The notes: generated from the sequence alone by a model not told the origin. A stretch of DNA of 64,000 nt from Leptospiraceae bacterium (GCA_020440825.1 JAGRNJ010000003.1:26997-90996), one strand, 5' to 3'; counted from the first letter of the stretch, positions 55,402-64,000 are shown. Numbers and translations are program-made.

Positions 55402-56502
55402 TTAAATGAATCTATGTGGCGTGAAGGGGTTTACAGTCTGGCTTTCTGAAGAATGCCATCCCTGCTCAAAAATCTGGGCAAGAATCCGACCCGCGGCAAA
55501 CGATATTGATAAACCCCTTCCCCCCCAGCTGACATTCCAGAATAGATTTTTCAAATACGGATCAAAACCGATCACGGGCAGATTATCGAGAGAGTACGTA
55601 CGCAGACAGGCACGCTCAGACACCAGTTCAAATTCCCGGGCAAAGGGAAATACGCTATAAAAATTTTTTGAAAATGTGTTATATTCATTTGAATCTGCAG
55701 TGTAGTCATCTACAGAAGTCGGGGTCTGGTCTGCATGAGTAGCTAGAATACATTCTTCTTCTTTTCGAAAATAGCAGTCTGTTGTTTCATCCCAGATTAC
55801 CGGCATTTTCTCTGGCAACTGACCGGATTTTGGTCTCAATTTATAGAGGTGTCTTTTGTGAGGAATTACAGGCGGATGCCATTCTGTGCGCAGCACTGCC
55901 TTGTCTGCAGCCCATGATCCATTGGAAAAAACAAGCAGATCATTTTTTTGAATTGCAAATGAATCAGCATAGGGCCCGGTCTGTACAACCAGCTCTTCAA
56001 TAAATCTGTTTTTAATTCTGGTCTCGAGCAGTTTTGTACTGGTCAGAATTTTAATATTTTTAGCGAGGCAGTTTTCTCTCCAGTAACGGGCAACTTCAAT
56101 TGTATTCAAGATTCCATTACCCGGAATAAACAACCCTTTGAAAAGAGAGCCATCCGCCAGTTCATACTGTTTTTCTGCAGGAATAAGCTGTTGATAACCG
56201 GCCACTTCATCAAAAGGATGCAATGAAAAATAATCATATTCTAATGGTTTAATATATAATCCTGTTGGTTCAAATATAGTCGGGTATTGCTTTGAGATTT
56301 CGAACAGGTTTAACAAACTTTGTTTCGCGAGCTTCGATAATACAGGATGTGCCTCGTAACTTCTGGCAATGCCGGCACTTTTTCCAGAGGTGAACTGGAA
56401 AATATCTGACCCGGCTTCCAGTACGATAACTTCACCAAACCGGGCAAGTTCAGCAGCAGCTGCCAGGCCAGTCACCCCACCACCAATAATGTAAATTTTC
56501 AC
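55402..56502 (-). CDS. FAD-dependent oxidoreductase, DadA/glycine-oxidase-like
   Basis: The 366-residue flavoprotein starts with the FAD motif YIIGGGVTGLAAAAELARFG and VIVLEAGSD. GKSAGIARSYEAHP, FVPGN-like LFIPGNGILN and a C-terminal NVSWGGRGLSISFAAGRIL follow. It belongs to the DAO family (D-amino acid dehydrogenase, glycine or sarcosine oxidase). The exact substrate is unknown. It overlaps the upstream PrsW-2 gene by 4 bp. Confidence 0.88.
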   Translation of the reverse strand: MKIYIIGGGVTGLAAAAELARFGEVIVLEAGSDIFQFTSGKSAGIARSYEAHPVLSKLAKQSLLNLFEISKQYPTIFEPTGLYIKPLEYDYFSLHPFDEVAGYQQLIPAEKQYELADGSLFKGLFIPGNGILNTIEVARYWRENCLAKNIKILTSTKLLETRIKNRFIEELVVQTGPYADSFAIQKNDLLVFSNGSWAADKAVLRTEWHPPVIPHKRHLYKLRPKSGQLPEKMPVIWDETTDCYFRKEEECILATHADQTPTSVDDYTADSNEYNTFSKNFYSVFPFAREFELVSERACLRTYSLDNLPVIGFDPYLKNLFWNVSWGGRGLSISFAAGRILAQIFEQGWHSSESQTVNPFTPHRFI

Positions 56503-57224
56503 CTGTGCCCTGCCCGCTTGTCTTCTGAGTGCAATAGTTTTCTCATGGCGATAAACAGAGCAATGGTCAATAAAACCGAGAATGTAACACCCGGAATACT
56601 GAAATCCAGAAAAAAATTGTAGGCTCCGTGCAGCATGGCAGCCAGAACCAGCAGCGCTGGAATTAGACCAAAAGAAGCACCTTCAACCAGAACGGCCGCA
56701 ATGGCGTACCCCCAGAAAATGGAGTATCCTGCATGGCCGGCGTGGCCCAGAAAAAGTCTCGGTAGTGTATTTTCAACACCATAGACATGCATATAGAGCA
56801 GATTTTCACCGCCTGCAAAACCAAGTGCTACTGTAATAGCCATTCTCACTCCATCGCTGGTATTTTGCAGATCTTTACGTCGCAGGCATGTCGCCAGAAA
56901 GGCAAACAGTTTCGTGATTTCTTCAACCGGACCTACTATCAAAAACTGTCGCCAGAAATTTGCCAGACCTGAGCTGCTTGCAAATGTGCTCTCGAGACTA
57001 TAAGAGATAAACCCGGCAAGTGGACCAGCCAGTAAGCCGGCCAGAAAGGGAGGAATTAAAGTCAATACGGGAGCCCTCATCGATTGGCCTTTATTTTTTC
57101 CGTGCTGAATTTTATGGTAACCACGACCAAACAACAACAACCAGGCAAGTGTAATGGATATATAAATAACAGTATACAATTCTACCCCGTTTAAGCAGAA
57201 ATCAGGATTGAAATTCCCGAACAA
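56499..57224 (-). CDS. PrsW-family intramembrane protease (copy 2)
   Basis: This 241-residue membrane protein has about seven TM helices. PrsW-type motifs are VGPVEEITKLFAFLATCLRR (glutamates), GHAGYSIFWGYAIA and AAMLHGAYNFFLDF (histidine). It is shorter than copy 1 but has the same motif order, so it is a second paralogue in 3 kb. It overlaps the DAO-like gene by 4 bp. Its start is 20 bp from the end of the frameshifted outer-membrane protein gene. Confidence 0.85.
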   Translation of the reverse strand: MFGNFNPDFCLNGVELYTVIYISITLAWLLLFGRGYHKIQHGKNKGQSMRAPVLTLIPPFLAGLLAGPLAGFISYSLESTFASSSGLANFWRQFLIVGPVEEITKLFAFLATCLRRKDLQNTSDGVRMAITVALGFAGGENLLYMHVYGVENTLPRLFLGHAGHAGYSIFWGYAIAAVLVEGASFGLIPALLVLAAMLHGAYNFFLDFSIPGVTFSVLLTIALFIAMRKLLHSEDKRAGHR

Positions 57225-57244
57225 TACCAGATGTCTTGCGAGAA

Positions 57245-58221
57245 TCAGAGTGTAAAGTCGTAGGATATTTTTGAATACCAGCTCAAAGACCAGAAACTGT
57301 CACTGGTTGAAAGAGGGTTCACACGTCCCCTCGAACTGGCCTGAGCTGCAGCATTTTTGCCCGAACCTTTGGTAGAAGTAAACAGGCTGGTTGAGTAATA
57401 CTCAAAGTCAATAGAATTCAACCAGACAACATTCTCATTGAAATAGATGCGAAGGTAAACATCAGATAATCTGCTGAATCGGCACCAAAGGCAAGCCCAG
57501 CCCCGTATGACACATGCTGAAATAGATAATATGAAAATCCTGTTCTGCCTGTCGTCATTTGGTAAGAATTAATGATAGTCAAATACTGGGAATCAAAATA
57601 ATCAAGACCCAGCTCAACTGCCAACGGTTCGGTAATCGAATAGCTGAATTCAGCAGAAACCCCATAAGAATATTTTTCGATAAAAATATTGAGTACAGTG
57701 TACTGAGCATGATCATAATACGCATCTGCACTCACACTAAATTCTGGAATAATTCTATATGTGAAGCCTGAATAGATCTCATAACCTGAAAAAGAATTTG
57801 TACCCCCGGCATAAGAGAAGTTTAGATCATAGTTTAGTTTTTCAGTGAGGTCAAAACTCGATACAAATGCAGTCTCATAAATTTGAGCTGTGTCAAATTG
57901 ACCTACGCCATTCCATAACAAACGGTCGACAACATATTTAAACTGAAGCTCAAGAAAAATAGAATCTGTTACCCAACTTCCTGTATTTAAAAATGGGGCG
58001 GGCGAAAAGTTTTCAACGTTTCCGGTATTGTAATTGGTGCGCAGCCCGGCTGTCCCATCGATTTCTAAAGCGAAAAGGTTTCTGCTAAAGAGAATTGTGA
58101 GTAAGGCAGTATTCAGCAGGGTGGTGAAAAACGAGGCGATCGAACGGCTTTGATTATTTAGCCGGGCTAAAGAATCGATCGCCCGGCTGATCTTAAAATT
58201 TCTGAGACATAGAAACAACAT
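57245..58221 (-). pseudogene. Outer-membrane beta-barrel-like protein with C-terminal frameshift
   Basis: The uninterrupted frame runs 58221 to 57418 (267 residues). It has an internal hydrophobic segment (LLNTALLTILFSRNLFALEI) resembling a signal peptide. Alternating aromatic and polar strands (for example YNTGNVENFSPAPFLNTGSW) and Gly/Tyr-rich strands follow, typical of a barrel. Near GLAFGADSA a -1 frame becomes protein-like to a TGA at 57245 (SDVYLRIYFNENVVWLNSID, then STSLFTSTKGSG and SFWSLSWYSKIS). This suggests a natural or sequencing frameshift of the last about 70 residues. The first ATG leaves a long leader, so the true start may be a downstream non-AUG codon. No name is assigned. 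Confidence 0.6.
58160..58188. other. Hairpin at the start of the barrel-like gene
   Basis: AGCCGGGC (58160-58167) and GCCCGGCT (58181-58188) form an 8-bp perfect stem around a 13-nt loop. It lies within the first 20 codons of the 58221 start and so might really be 5' leader RNA if translation starts downstream. No T-tract follows on either strand. Confidence 0.5.
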
Positions 58222-58271
58222 CGTATTTTAATGAAACACTTGAATTTCTTTGCTCATATTTTCAATTCAGG

Positions 58272-58595
58272 TTATTTTTTATTTTCTTTCTTTTCCTTTT
58301 TTTCTTTCTTCTCTTTCTTCTCTTTCTTTTCTTTTTTCTCTTTTAATTCTTTTTTAGCCTTTTTTTCTTCTTTTTCTTTTTTCTTGGCTTGTTTTTCCTT
58401 TTTCTTAGCTTCATTCTCTTTACGTTTTTCTTCACGTTTTTCGGCATTGGCTTTTTTCATTTCTTCGCCTTTTTTACCTTTATTGACTTCATTAGATTTT
58501 TCATTTCCAGAAGTTCTCTCGCCTTCACCTTCCTGTCCAAAAACAGGGGAAAGTGCAACTATAGTTGCCAGAAACAATACAGCAAATTTTTTCAT
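58272..58595 (-). CDS. Secreted Lys/Glu repeat protein
   Basis: The 107-residue protein begins with a signal peptide (MKKFAVLFLATIVALSPVFG, cleavage near Q21). Everything after about 40 is nearly only K and E (with some A, N, Q), forming KKE-type repeats likely to be a single charged helix. Its role is unknown. Charged extracellular or periplasmic helical spacers and metal/phosphate buffers are possible. It has a 146-bp leader region upstream, after the small membrane protein gene. Confidence 0.7.
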   Translation of the reverse strand: MKKFAVLFLATIVALSPVFGQEGEGERTSGNEKSNEVNKGKKGEEMKKANAEKREEKRKENEAKKKEKQAKKKEKEEKKAKKELKEKKEKKEKKEKKEKKEKKENKK

Positions 58596-58741
58596 GTAGT
58601 TCTCCTTGAAGATAATAAACGCAATAATGTAACGTTCCTTATCTGCGGACGAATCGTAAGAGTCTAATACAAGGTCGATCGAGATTTATTTTTTAAAAAT
58701 AAGAAATAAGGAATAATACGTACGTAGAAGCTCGCCCGTAA

Positions 58742-58948
58742 TTATTTGTTTAACAGTTCGAGAAACTGGTTAACATCAATTTTGCCGGTTTTATGCAAGT
58801 AAAACAAAATCCCGGCCCCTGCAAGCAGAGCTAAAAAGATGACTTTCATAATGAACTTGGTTGCCCGGTACCAAAGATAAGCAGCTAAGACTGCAACCAC
58901 AATCAGAGAGATATAAAATACAGAGTTTTCAGATGTCAGATTTTCCAT
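58742..58948 (-). CDS. Small two-TM membrane protein
   Basis: The 68-residue protein has two hydrophobic segments (VFYISLIVVAVLAAYLWYRA and MKVIFLALLAGAGILFYLHK) and a short polar tail. No family is recognised. Its start shares one base with the cyclase stop (TAATG), so translation is coupled to the cyclase. Confidence 0.6.
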   Translation of the reverse strand: MENLTSENSVFYISLIVVAVLAAYLWYRATKFIMKVIFLALLAGAGILFYLHKTGKIDVNQFLELLNK

Positions 58949-60675
58949 TATTTCTCCTTAGATATAAAAACACCATTCCAATTGTCACCAGGCGGAGCTT
59001 CAATAAACTGTGTACAACGCTTAATAAAAATTTCGCATGCCAGATCTTCTGGATAGAACGATTTTGCTCTATGGAATAATTCTTGAGCTGCCTCAAATTT
59101 TGCCTGCAGGTAAAGATGAAAAGCCTTTTCATAGAATTCTAAATGACTGGCCCGGTTTGAACTCATTTCACCTTTTTTACCAATCAACTCGTAAATACCG
59201 ACCCCGGTTTCTTTTCCTTTGACTGCCACGAGATCGACATAACGGGTATCAAATTCTGAAGCAACCTGTGCATGAGTCTGCTCCCCGATCAGAATTCGGG
59301 TACCGTAATTTTTATTGATACCTTCTATACGGCTCGCTAAATTTACAGTATCGCCAATGACCGTATAGTTCATACGATCTTCATAGCCCATATTACCGAC
59401 AATCAAATCTCCGGTATTGATGCCAATGCGAGAGAAGAAGTCGGGGTGTCCCTTTTTTCGAGCTGCTTCGCGCATAACTTCTTGCGCTTCCTGAAATTTG
59501 AGGGCGCTGGTACAGGCCCGGTAGGCATGGTCTTTCATATCCAGTGGTGCGCCCCAAAAAGCCATAATAGCATCGCCGATGTACTTATCTACTGTTCCCT
59601 TGTTTTGCATGAGAATACGGGTCATATTGCCCAGATATTCACCCAGAAAGTTGACCAGATCTTCGGGACTCAGTCTTTCAGAAATTGAGGTAAACCCTGC
59701 AATATCTGAAAAGAAAACCGTGAGATTTTTTTTCTCACCCCCGAGTGTAGCTTCTTTACCCATATGAATGAGTTCTCTAACCAGATCGGATGGCACATAT
59801 TTCTGAAATGATTTCAAACCCGATCGCATTCGATCAATTGATTCTGCCATATTCTCAACTTCGAGAATCGGTGATTCAATATTGTTGCCCGGCTGTAAGT
59901 CGAAGTTCCTGATTTTTTCAGTCTCTTGAGCTAGAATCGTAAGTGGCGAACTGATACGTTTTGACATGCGCAAACTGACGTAAATTGAGATCGCTACAAA
60001 TAAAACCACCAGCGAGTATAATATGATATTGTTTCGGGTTAACGATGAAAAATAATCACGGTAGGGAACTACCACCCCTGCATAATATTCTTTACCTGTC
60101 TGGGTTTGAAAATCTATATAAATTGCAAAATATTTTTGAAAATCATACCAGAACGGAAAGTGATCAAATTTACGTTTTAAAAGTTTCACTGATCTGTTCT
60201 TCTTTTGAACATTCGCCTTAAATTTTTCAAAAGACCGCACCAGCAGTTCATCTCCCGAATCATTGAGCTTTATTTCTCTGCCCATAAATCTGTCGGGCAG
60301 CAATTCATCATCTTTTCTTTCAACAGAAGCCAAAATCGTAAAGTTTTCATCAAGCAGCAGTATTTTACCATTGCTTGATAAATCGATTTCGCGAATCGCA
60401 GCACTTGCAGATACAGTATCGAGTTTGTCGGGGCTTGAAATTAAAACCCGGTCAATAACATGGGCAACCACTTTTTGTGAGAGAGCCTCGAGTACCCAAT
60501 TGATGGAGTTTCGATACAAAAGCGCAGAAACCCCGAGAATCGTAGCTGAGGTTGTGAAAATCAATACCGCCATCAAAGACACAAGACTCAGACGGATGGT
60601 AACTTTCTTCTTTGAGGCCATTGCTAAGTTTGCGGCCGCATTGTAGTTTGTAAAGAGCGATTTTAGGTTATTCAA
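58948..60675 (-). CDS. Membrane class III adenylate/guanylate cyclase with HAMP
   Basis: The 575-residue protein has TM1 at about 28-50, an extracytoplasmic sensor (about 50-215), and TM2 with a HAMP domain (RMSKRISSPLTILAQETEKI). A class III cyclase domain follows at about 330-505. Catalytic features are the metal Asp in TVFFSDIAGFTSI, the substrate residues in KYIGDAIMAFWGAP and the RIGINTGDLIVGNMG motif. The product is probably cAMP, but the Lys/Asp selection residues are not proof. A TPR-like tail follows. It overlaps the TetR gene by 8 bp. Confidence 0.93.
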   Translation of the reverse strand: MNNLKSLFTNYNAAANLAMASKKKVTIRLSLVSLMAVLIFTTSATILGVSALLYRNSINWVLEALSQKVVAHVIDRVLISSPDKLDTVSASAAIREIDLSSNGKILLLDENFTILASVERKDDELLPDRFMGREIKLNDSGDELLVRSFEKFKANVQKKNRSVKLLKRKFDHFPFWYDFQKYFAIYIDFQTQTGKEYYAGVVVPYRDYFSSLTRNNIILYSLVVLFVAISIYVSLRMSKRISSPLTILAQETEKIRNFDLQPGNNIESPILEVENMAESIDRMRSGLKSFQKYVPSDLVRELIHMGKEATLGGEKKNLTVFFSDIAGFTSISERLSPEDLVNFLGEYLGNMTRILMQNKGTVDKYIGDAIMAFWGAPLDMKDHAYRACTSALKFQEAQEVMREAARKKGHPDFFSRIGINTGDLIVGNMGYEDRMNYTVIGDTVNLASRIEGINKNYGTRILIGEQTHAQVASEFDTRYVDLVAVKGKETGVGIYELIGKKGEMSSNRASHLEFYEKAFHLYLQAKFEAAQELFHRAKSFYPEDLACEIFIKRCTQFIEAPPGDNWNGVFISKEK

Positions 60676-61303
60676 GCGTTGGTTTTTTCAGCTTTGCCCA
60701 ACTTTGAGCCCCGAGAAATATAAGCCGCAGTTTTCTCTGTGTTTCCAGATGCAGGGTCGTCTCTTCTGCTGATTGTCCGGGCGGCAAATCTAATGCGAGA
60801 TCGGTAGATGAAATCATGGTATCAATCACCAGAGCGGCGATCGTCAGAACATCTTCTTCACTTAAATTTCGAAACCGGGGAATTTTCAGCAGGTCTTCAG
60901 AAAGTTCTTTTGCAATTTCAGACAATTCATGGCGGATGGCTGACCTTACGGGGGGCAACCCCCCCGAGCGTTCTCTCGATAGAAAAATAAAAAACTTGCG
61001 ATGCAGTTTAACATAAGTCAGATACGCATCTACAGTTTCAACCAGTAGACGGGATGCACCATAGGGCTTTTGACGAATTTCTTTGAGCATGCGGCGCAGA
61101 GGTTTAAAAGAATAATCTACCAGCTCTACGCCGAGCTCATCCATATTGTTGAAATGGCGATAAAAAGCCGCCGGTACAATTCCGGCGATTTTGGTTACTT
61201 CTCGCAGACTGATTGCAGAGAAATTACCTGCTGAACCCAGAACGCGAATTGCAGCTGCCAGCAGACTGCGGTGAGTCTTAAGTTTTTGTCTGGCCCGTTT
61301 CAC
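60668..61303 (-). CDS. TetR-family transcriptional regulator
   Basis: The 211-residue protein starts with GTG directly after the aroG stop (TGA at 61304-61306). The N-terminal helix-turn-helix (HRSLLAAAIRVLGSAGNFSA, then ISLREVTKIAGIVPAAFYRH) is typical, with FYRHF in the recognition region. The ligand domain is helical and longer than average. It resembles FabR/FadR-type TetR proteins that end in a lipid-sensing domain, which is inference. It sits between aroG and the cyclase, overlapping the latter by 8 bp. Confidence 0.9.
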   Translation of the reverse strand: MKRARQKLKTHRSLLAAAIRVLGSAGNFSAISLREVTKIAGIVPAAFYRHFNNMDELGVELVDYSFKPLRRMLKEIRQKPYGASRLLVETVDAYLTYVKLHRKFFIFLSRERSGGLPPVRSAIRHELSEIAKELSEDLLKIPRFRNLSEEDVLTIAALVIDTMISSTDLALDLPPGQSAEETTLHLETQRKLRLIFLGAQSWAKLKKPTLE

Positions 61304-62395
61304 TCACGCAGACTTTTTTACAGAATTCTTGATAATGTTTTCAAGACGATCATAAGCCCAGTGCAGCAGGTCATCCGTCTGCTCCCAACCTACACATGCA
61401 TCGGTAATTGAAACACCATGCTTGAGTTTCGTGAGGGTCGTTTCATCTAGAGGTTCAGGTAACTTCTGGTTGCCCTCAAAAAGATTGCTCTCAAGCATCA
61501 TACCAACCAGACTTTCATTGCCACTGACTCTCTGCTCAATGATACTCTTCCAGACAACTTCCTGTCTCTCAAATTTTTTCCCGGAATTCGCATGAGAACA
61601 GTCTACCATTACCACCGGGTTGCAGCCAGCCGATGTCAGTTTATCAGTTGCCGTTTTGATTGCCTGCGGGTCATAATTTGTCAGATTGTGCCCCCCGCGC
61701 AGAATAACGTGTCCCCAGGGATTCCCATTGGTTCGAACAACTGCAGTGCGACCGTTCTCGTCAATGCCCAGAAAACTGTGCTGGGAACGGGAAGACTGCA
61801 TGGCATCGATTGCTGTCTGGGTATTGCCATCTGTACTGTTTTTGAAACCGACCGGCATCGACAGGCCACTTGCCATTTGACGATGAGTCTGGGATTCAGT
61901 AGTTCGAGCGCCAATAGCTGCCCAGGATATAAGATCAGAAATATATTGCGGGACAATAGGGTCGAGAAATTCTGTGCCAGAAGAAAGGCCAAGTGAAGCT
62001 ACATCGAGCAATAATTTTCGAGCTGTGGCAAGCCCGGTTGGCATGTCATCTTTACCGTCAAGCTGAGGATCAGTGATGAGGCCTTTCCAGCCAATCGTGG
62101 TGCGGGGCTTTTCAAAATAAACCCGCATAACAATATAAATTCTGTCTTTTACTTCTTCTGCAATTGTTTTCAGCTTCTGGGCGTACTCTACAGCTGCAGC
62201 CGGGTCATGCACAGAACAGGGACCCATGACCACCAGAAAACGGTCATCTTTGCGGGAGAGAATATTGCGAATGGTCTCTCTGCCTTCATATACTGTACGC
62301 GCAATATCTTCTGTCACGGGATACTGGGCTATTAATTCTGCCGGCGAAAGTAAGGGTTCTATGGCTCGCACATTCACACCATCTAATTTATGCAT
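61304..62395 (-). CDS. aroG: 3-deoxy-D-arabino-heptulosonate 7-phosphate synthase
   Basis: DAHP synthase condenses phosphoenolpyruvate with erythrose 4-phosphate to open the shikimate pathway. The 363-residue type-I enzyme has MGPCSVHDP, the RVYFEKPRTTIGWKG stretch, GARTTESQTHRQMASGLSMP and VMVDCSHANSGK. These are the signatures of AroF/G/H enzymes. The feedback amino acid cannot be read with confidence. It begins the operon that includes TetR and the cyclase, an unusual pairing. Confidence 0.95.
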   Translation of the reverse strand: MHKLDGVNVRAIEPLLSPAELIAQYPVTEDIARTVYEGRETIRNILSRKDDRFLVVMGPCSVHDPAAAVEYAQKLKTIAEEVKDRIYIVMRVYFEKPRTTIGWKGLITDPQLDGKDDMPTGLATARKLLLDVASLGLSSGTEFLDPIVPQYISDLISWAAIGARTTESQTHRQMASGLSMPVGFKNSTDGNTQTAIDAMQSSRSQHSFLGIDENGRTAVVRTNGNPWGHVILRGGHNLTNYDPQAIKTATDKLTSAGCNPVVMVDCSHANSGKKFERQEVVWKSIIEQRVSGNESLVGMMLESNLFEGNQKLPEPLDETTLTKLKHGVSITDACVGWEQTDDLLHWAYDRLENIIKNSVKKSA

Positions 62396-62568
62396 ATTGG
62401 TCTCTCCAAGTTTATATTATTCATTATCGGAACAATTGCCTTTTTTTTCAGGGCTTTTAAAGCAATGTCAAGAACTTTCCACGGGAATTTTTATTAAGAT
62501 CATCTCAATTATTTCGCCGATTACCGAAAAATGATTGACCCTTGCCCTTTTTATTCATTTTTTGTGAA

Positions 62569-64000
62569 ATGGCTGACTCTAAATCTTTTGATCTGAAATC
62601 TATGAAACAGGAAGAAATTCCAGACATTCCCTCACTTGAGAATGCACTTCCGCTCGATAAACCAGAATACTATATCAATCGTGAAGCCTCATGGTTAAAG
62701 TTCAATCATCGGGTACTCGAAGAAGCGCAGGATAAATCAAACCCGTTACTCGAAAGAGTCAGATTCATGACGATCTGTGAAAGCAACCTCGATGAATACT
62801 TCATGGTGAGAGTCGCCGGTATACGGCAGAAGATTGCCAACGACATACTTGATCTTGGCCCCGATAATTTTTCACCACGGGCGCAGCTTGAACTTATACA
62901 AAAAGATGCAGCCGCGTTTTACAAAGAAATCTATAATGTTTTGAATAAAGAAATTATTCCCGATTTGAATGCCCTGGGTTTTGATTTTGTAGCACCGGAA
63001 AAACTGACACGCACAGAGGCAAAGCATGTCAAAGAATATTTTTTAAATGAAATTTTTCCCATTTTAACTCCACTGGCCATAGATCCGGGGCACCCGTTTC
63101 CCCGATTGATGAATCGCAGTTTGAACCTTGGCGTTCTGCTGCGCAGAGAAAAAAATAAGAGTGCCTTGTTTGCTGTAGTGCAGGTTCCGACGTTAATGCA
63201 GAGACTTTATCTGCTGCCTAGCAGTAATCTCAAAAAGCGCAGATATATCTGGCTTGAAGACATCATTATTCACCACATTGATCTGCTGTTTTCAGGTTTC
63301 GAAGTACAAGAGGTGTATCCTTTCAAACTGACCAGAGATTCAGATTTAATTATTGAAGAAGATGAGGTGGATGACCTGCTACTCACCATTCAGCAAGAGC
63401 TGCGCCAGCGTGAGAAGGGTGCAGCAGTTCGTCTTGAGATCAATTCCCGCATGTCGACTGAAATGGTAAGCTGGCTTAAAGAAGCACTCAATTTAACCGA
63501 GCCAGATATTTACCAGTGCGATGGCCCCCTTCCACTTTCAGGCTACAAAGTTCTGTTCGATGATGAAGTTTTAATTCCTGAAAGCTATCGCCCCTTCATG
63601 CCACTTGTTCCGGTTGAGTATGACTCTCCGTCTGATATTTTCAATATCATTAGAAAACATGATATTTTCATGCACCATCCATTTGATTCATTCTCTATTG
63701 TAGAAGATTTCATCTCGGCCGCGGCAGATGACCCGAACGTGCTGGCGATTAAACAAACGCTTTATCGCACCGGTACAAAGTCGAGAATTCTCGATGCTTT
63801 AATGAGAGCCGCAAGAAACGGCAAACAGGTTACCGCCCTGGTCGAGTTAAAGGCCCGCTTTGATGAAGAGACAAATATACAATGGGCCAAAATCATGGAA
63901 GCAGAAGGGGTACATGTTGTATACGGCCTCATGGGGCTCAAGACGCACAGTAAAGTAGCAATGGTCATCCGTCGTGAAGGCAATAAGCTCGAACGCTATG
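62569..64000 (+). CDS. ppk1: Polyphosphate kinase (partial, runs off the window)
   Basis: The frame is open from ATG at 62569 to the right edge, 477 codons. It shows the PPK1 N-domain (YYINREASWLKFNHRVLEEA), SNLDEYFMVRVAG, FPILTPLAIDPGHPFP and the C1-domain KQTLYRTGTKS, VELKARFDE and GLKTHSKVAM. The catalytic His lies in THSKV. The enzyme makes polyphosphate from ATP at the membrane. The rest of the C-terminal domain lies outside the window. It is divergent from aroG. Confidence 0.95.
   Translation, partial: MADSKSFDLKSMKQEEIPDIPSLENALPLDKPEYYINREASWLKFNHRVLEEAQDKSNPLLERVRFMTICESNLDEYFMVRVAGIRQKIANDILDLGPDNFSPRAQLELIQKDAAAFYKEIYNVLNKEIIPDLNALGFDFVAPEKLTRTEAKHVKEYFLNEIFPILTPLAIDPGHPFPRLMNRSLNLGVLLRREKNKSALFAVVQVPTLMQRLYLLPSSNLKKRRYIWLEDIIIHHIDLLFSGFEVQEVYPFKLTRDSDLIIEEDEVDDLLLTIQQELRQREKGAAVRLEINSRMSTEMVSWLKEALNLTEPDIYQCDGPLPLSGYKVLFDDEVLIPESYRPFMPLVPVEYDSPSDIFNIIRKHDIFMHHPFDSFSIVEDFISAAADDPNVLAIKQTLYRTGTKSRILDALMRAARNGKQVTALVELKARFDEETNIQWAKIMEAEGVHVVYGLMGLKTHSKVAMVIRREGNKLERY

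Noticed and set aside
57391..57405. Palindrome TTGAGTA-A-TACTCAA
   Set aside because: Initially an operator candidate, but it falls inside the reading frame restored by the proposed frameshift, so it is probably coding.
1..64000. tRNA, rRNA, CRISPR and insertion sequences
   Set aside because: Gaps between genes were read for cloverleaf-like folds, evenly spaced repeats and transposase frames. None were convincing.

Overview
The window looks like a chromosomal segment of a Gram-negative (double-membraned) bacterium, most likely a spirochaete of the Leptospirales. Supporting signs are the bactofilin, LysM/M23 and FecR envelope genes, CarD, many lipoproteins and outer-membrane-type proteins, several HAMP/PAS/SpoIIE/cyclase signalling proteins, and a 2-oxoglutarate dehydrogenase E1 gene. 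Base composition is in the mid-40s % GC by eye, higher than typical Leptospira, so a deep-branching relative is plausible. The taxonomic placement is inference. No rRNA, tRNA, CRISPR array, transposase or phage module was found.

Layout. 1-2.5 kb (minus): bactofilin, LysM/M23 peptidase and NeuB-like synthase in one operon. 2.7-6.4 kb (plus): LysM-FecR protein, envelope beta-rich protein and a histidine-kinase-like protein that has lost its catalytic residues. 6.4-11.3 kb (minus): PAS-rich sensor kinase, LuxR-type response regulator and a degenerate EAL protein. 11.3-16.1 kb: ABC1/UbiB kinase, Fe superoxide dismutase, a dispersed hairpin repeat, a methyltransferase and a convergent FAD oxidoreductase. 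16.2-20.5 kb: DUF2339, DUF3999-like and SH3/M23 operon. 20.6-24.4 kb: Baeyer-Villiger-type monooxygenase, holin-IV-like membrane protein, phasin-like protein and a GNAT protein. 24.4-27.1 kb: a GC-rich structured island, then carD, PIN/TRAM and ispD. 27.1-32.7 kb (minus): a fully overlapping operon of CHAT protease, ABC-F ATPase, PanE-like reductase and metallo-beta-lactamase-fold hydrolase. 33-39 kb: acyl-CoA synthetase, feoAB and leuA. 39.1-40.6 kb: orphan DNA methyltransferase and a ParE-type toxin-antitoxin pair. 40.7-45.5 kb: lipoprotein, small membrane protein, lipid kinase, Mrp ATPase, HD protein and Dcd. 45.5-49.8 kb (minus): TPR protein, unknown protein, LolB-like lipoprotein and family-4 UDG. 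50-52.8 kb: sucA. 52.9-62.4 kb (minus): DAHP synthase, TetR, cyclase, small secreted or membrane proteins, a frameshifted outer-membrane protein, two PrsW-type proteases, a DadA-like oxidoreductase and a SpoIIE phosphatase. 62.6 kb to the end: start of ppk1.

The most notable observations are as follows. (1) A roughly 85-90 bp three-hairpin dispersed repeat occurs between 13872 and 13950 and, inverted, at 52803-52885, with compensating G-U pairs, plus a fragment at 55351. (2) The CHAT/ABC-F/PanE/MBL operon has every junction overlapping. (3) A LysM-FecR / beta protein / pseudo-histidine-kinase cluster faces a degenerate EAL protein. (4) There is an apparent frameshift in the outer-membrane protein at 57245-58221. 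(5) A 70% GC, hairpin-rich island with a short high-GC3 ORF lies upstream of carD. (6) A possible frameshift at the NeuB C-terminus lies at the left edge.
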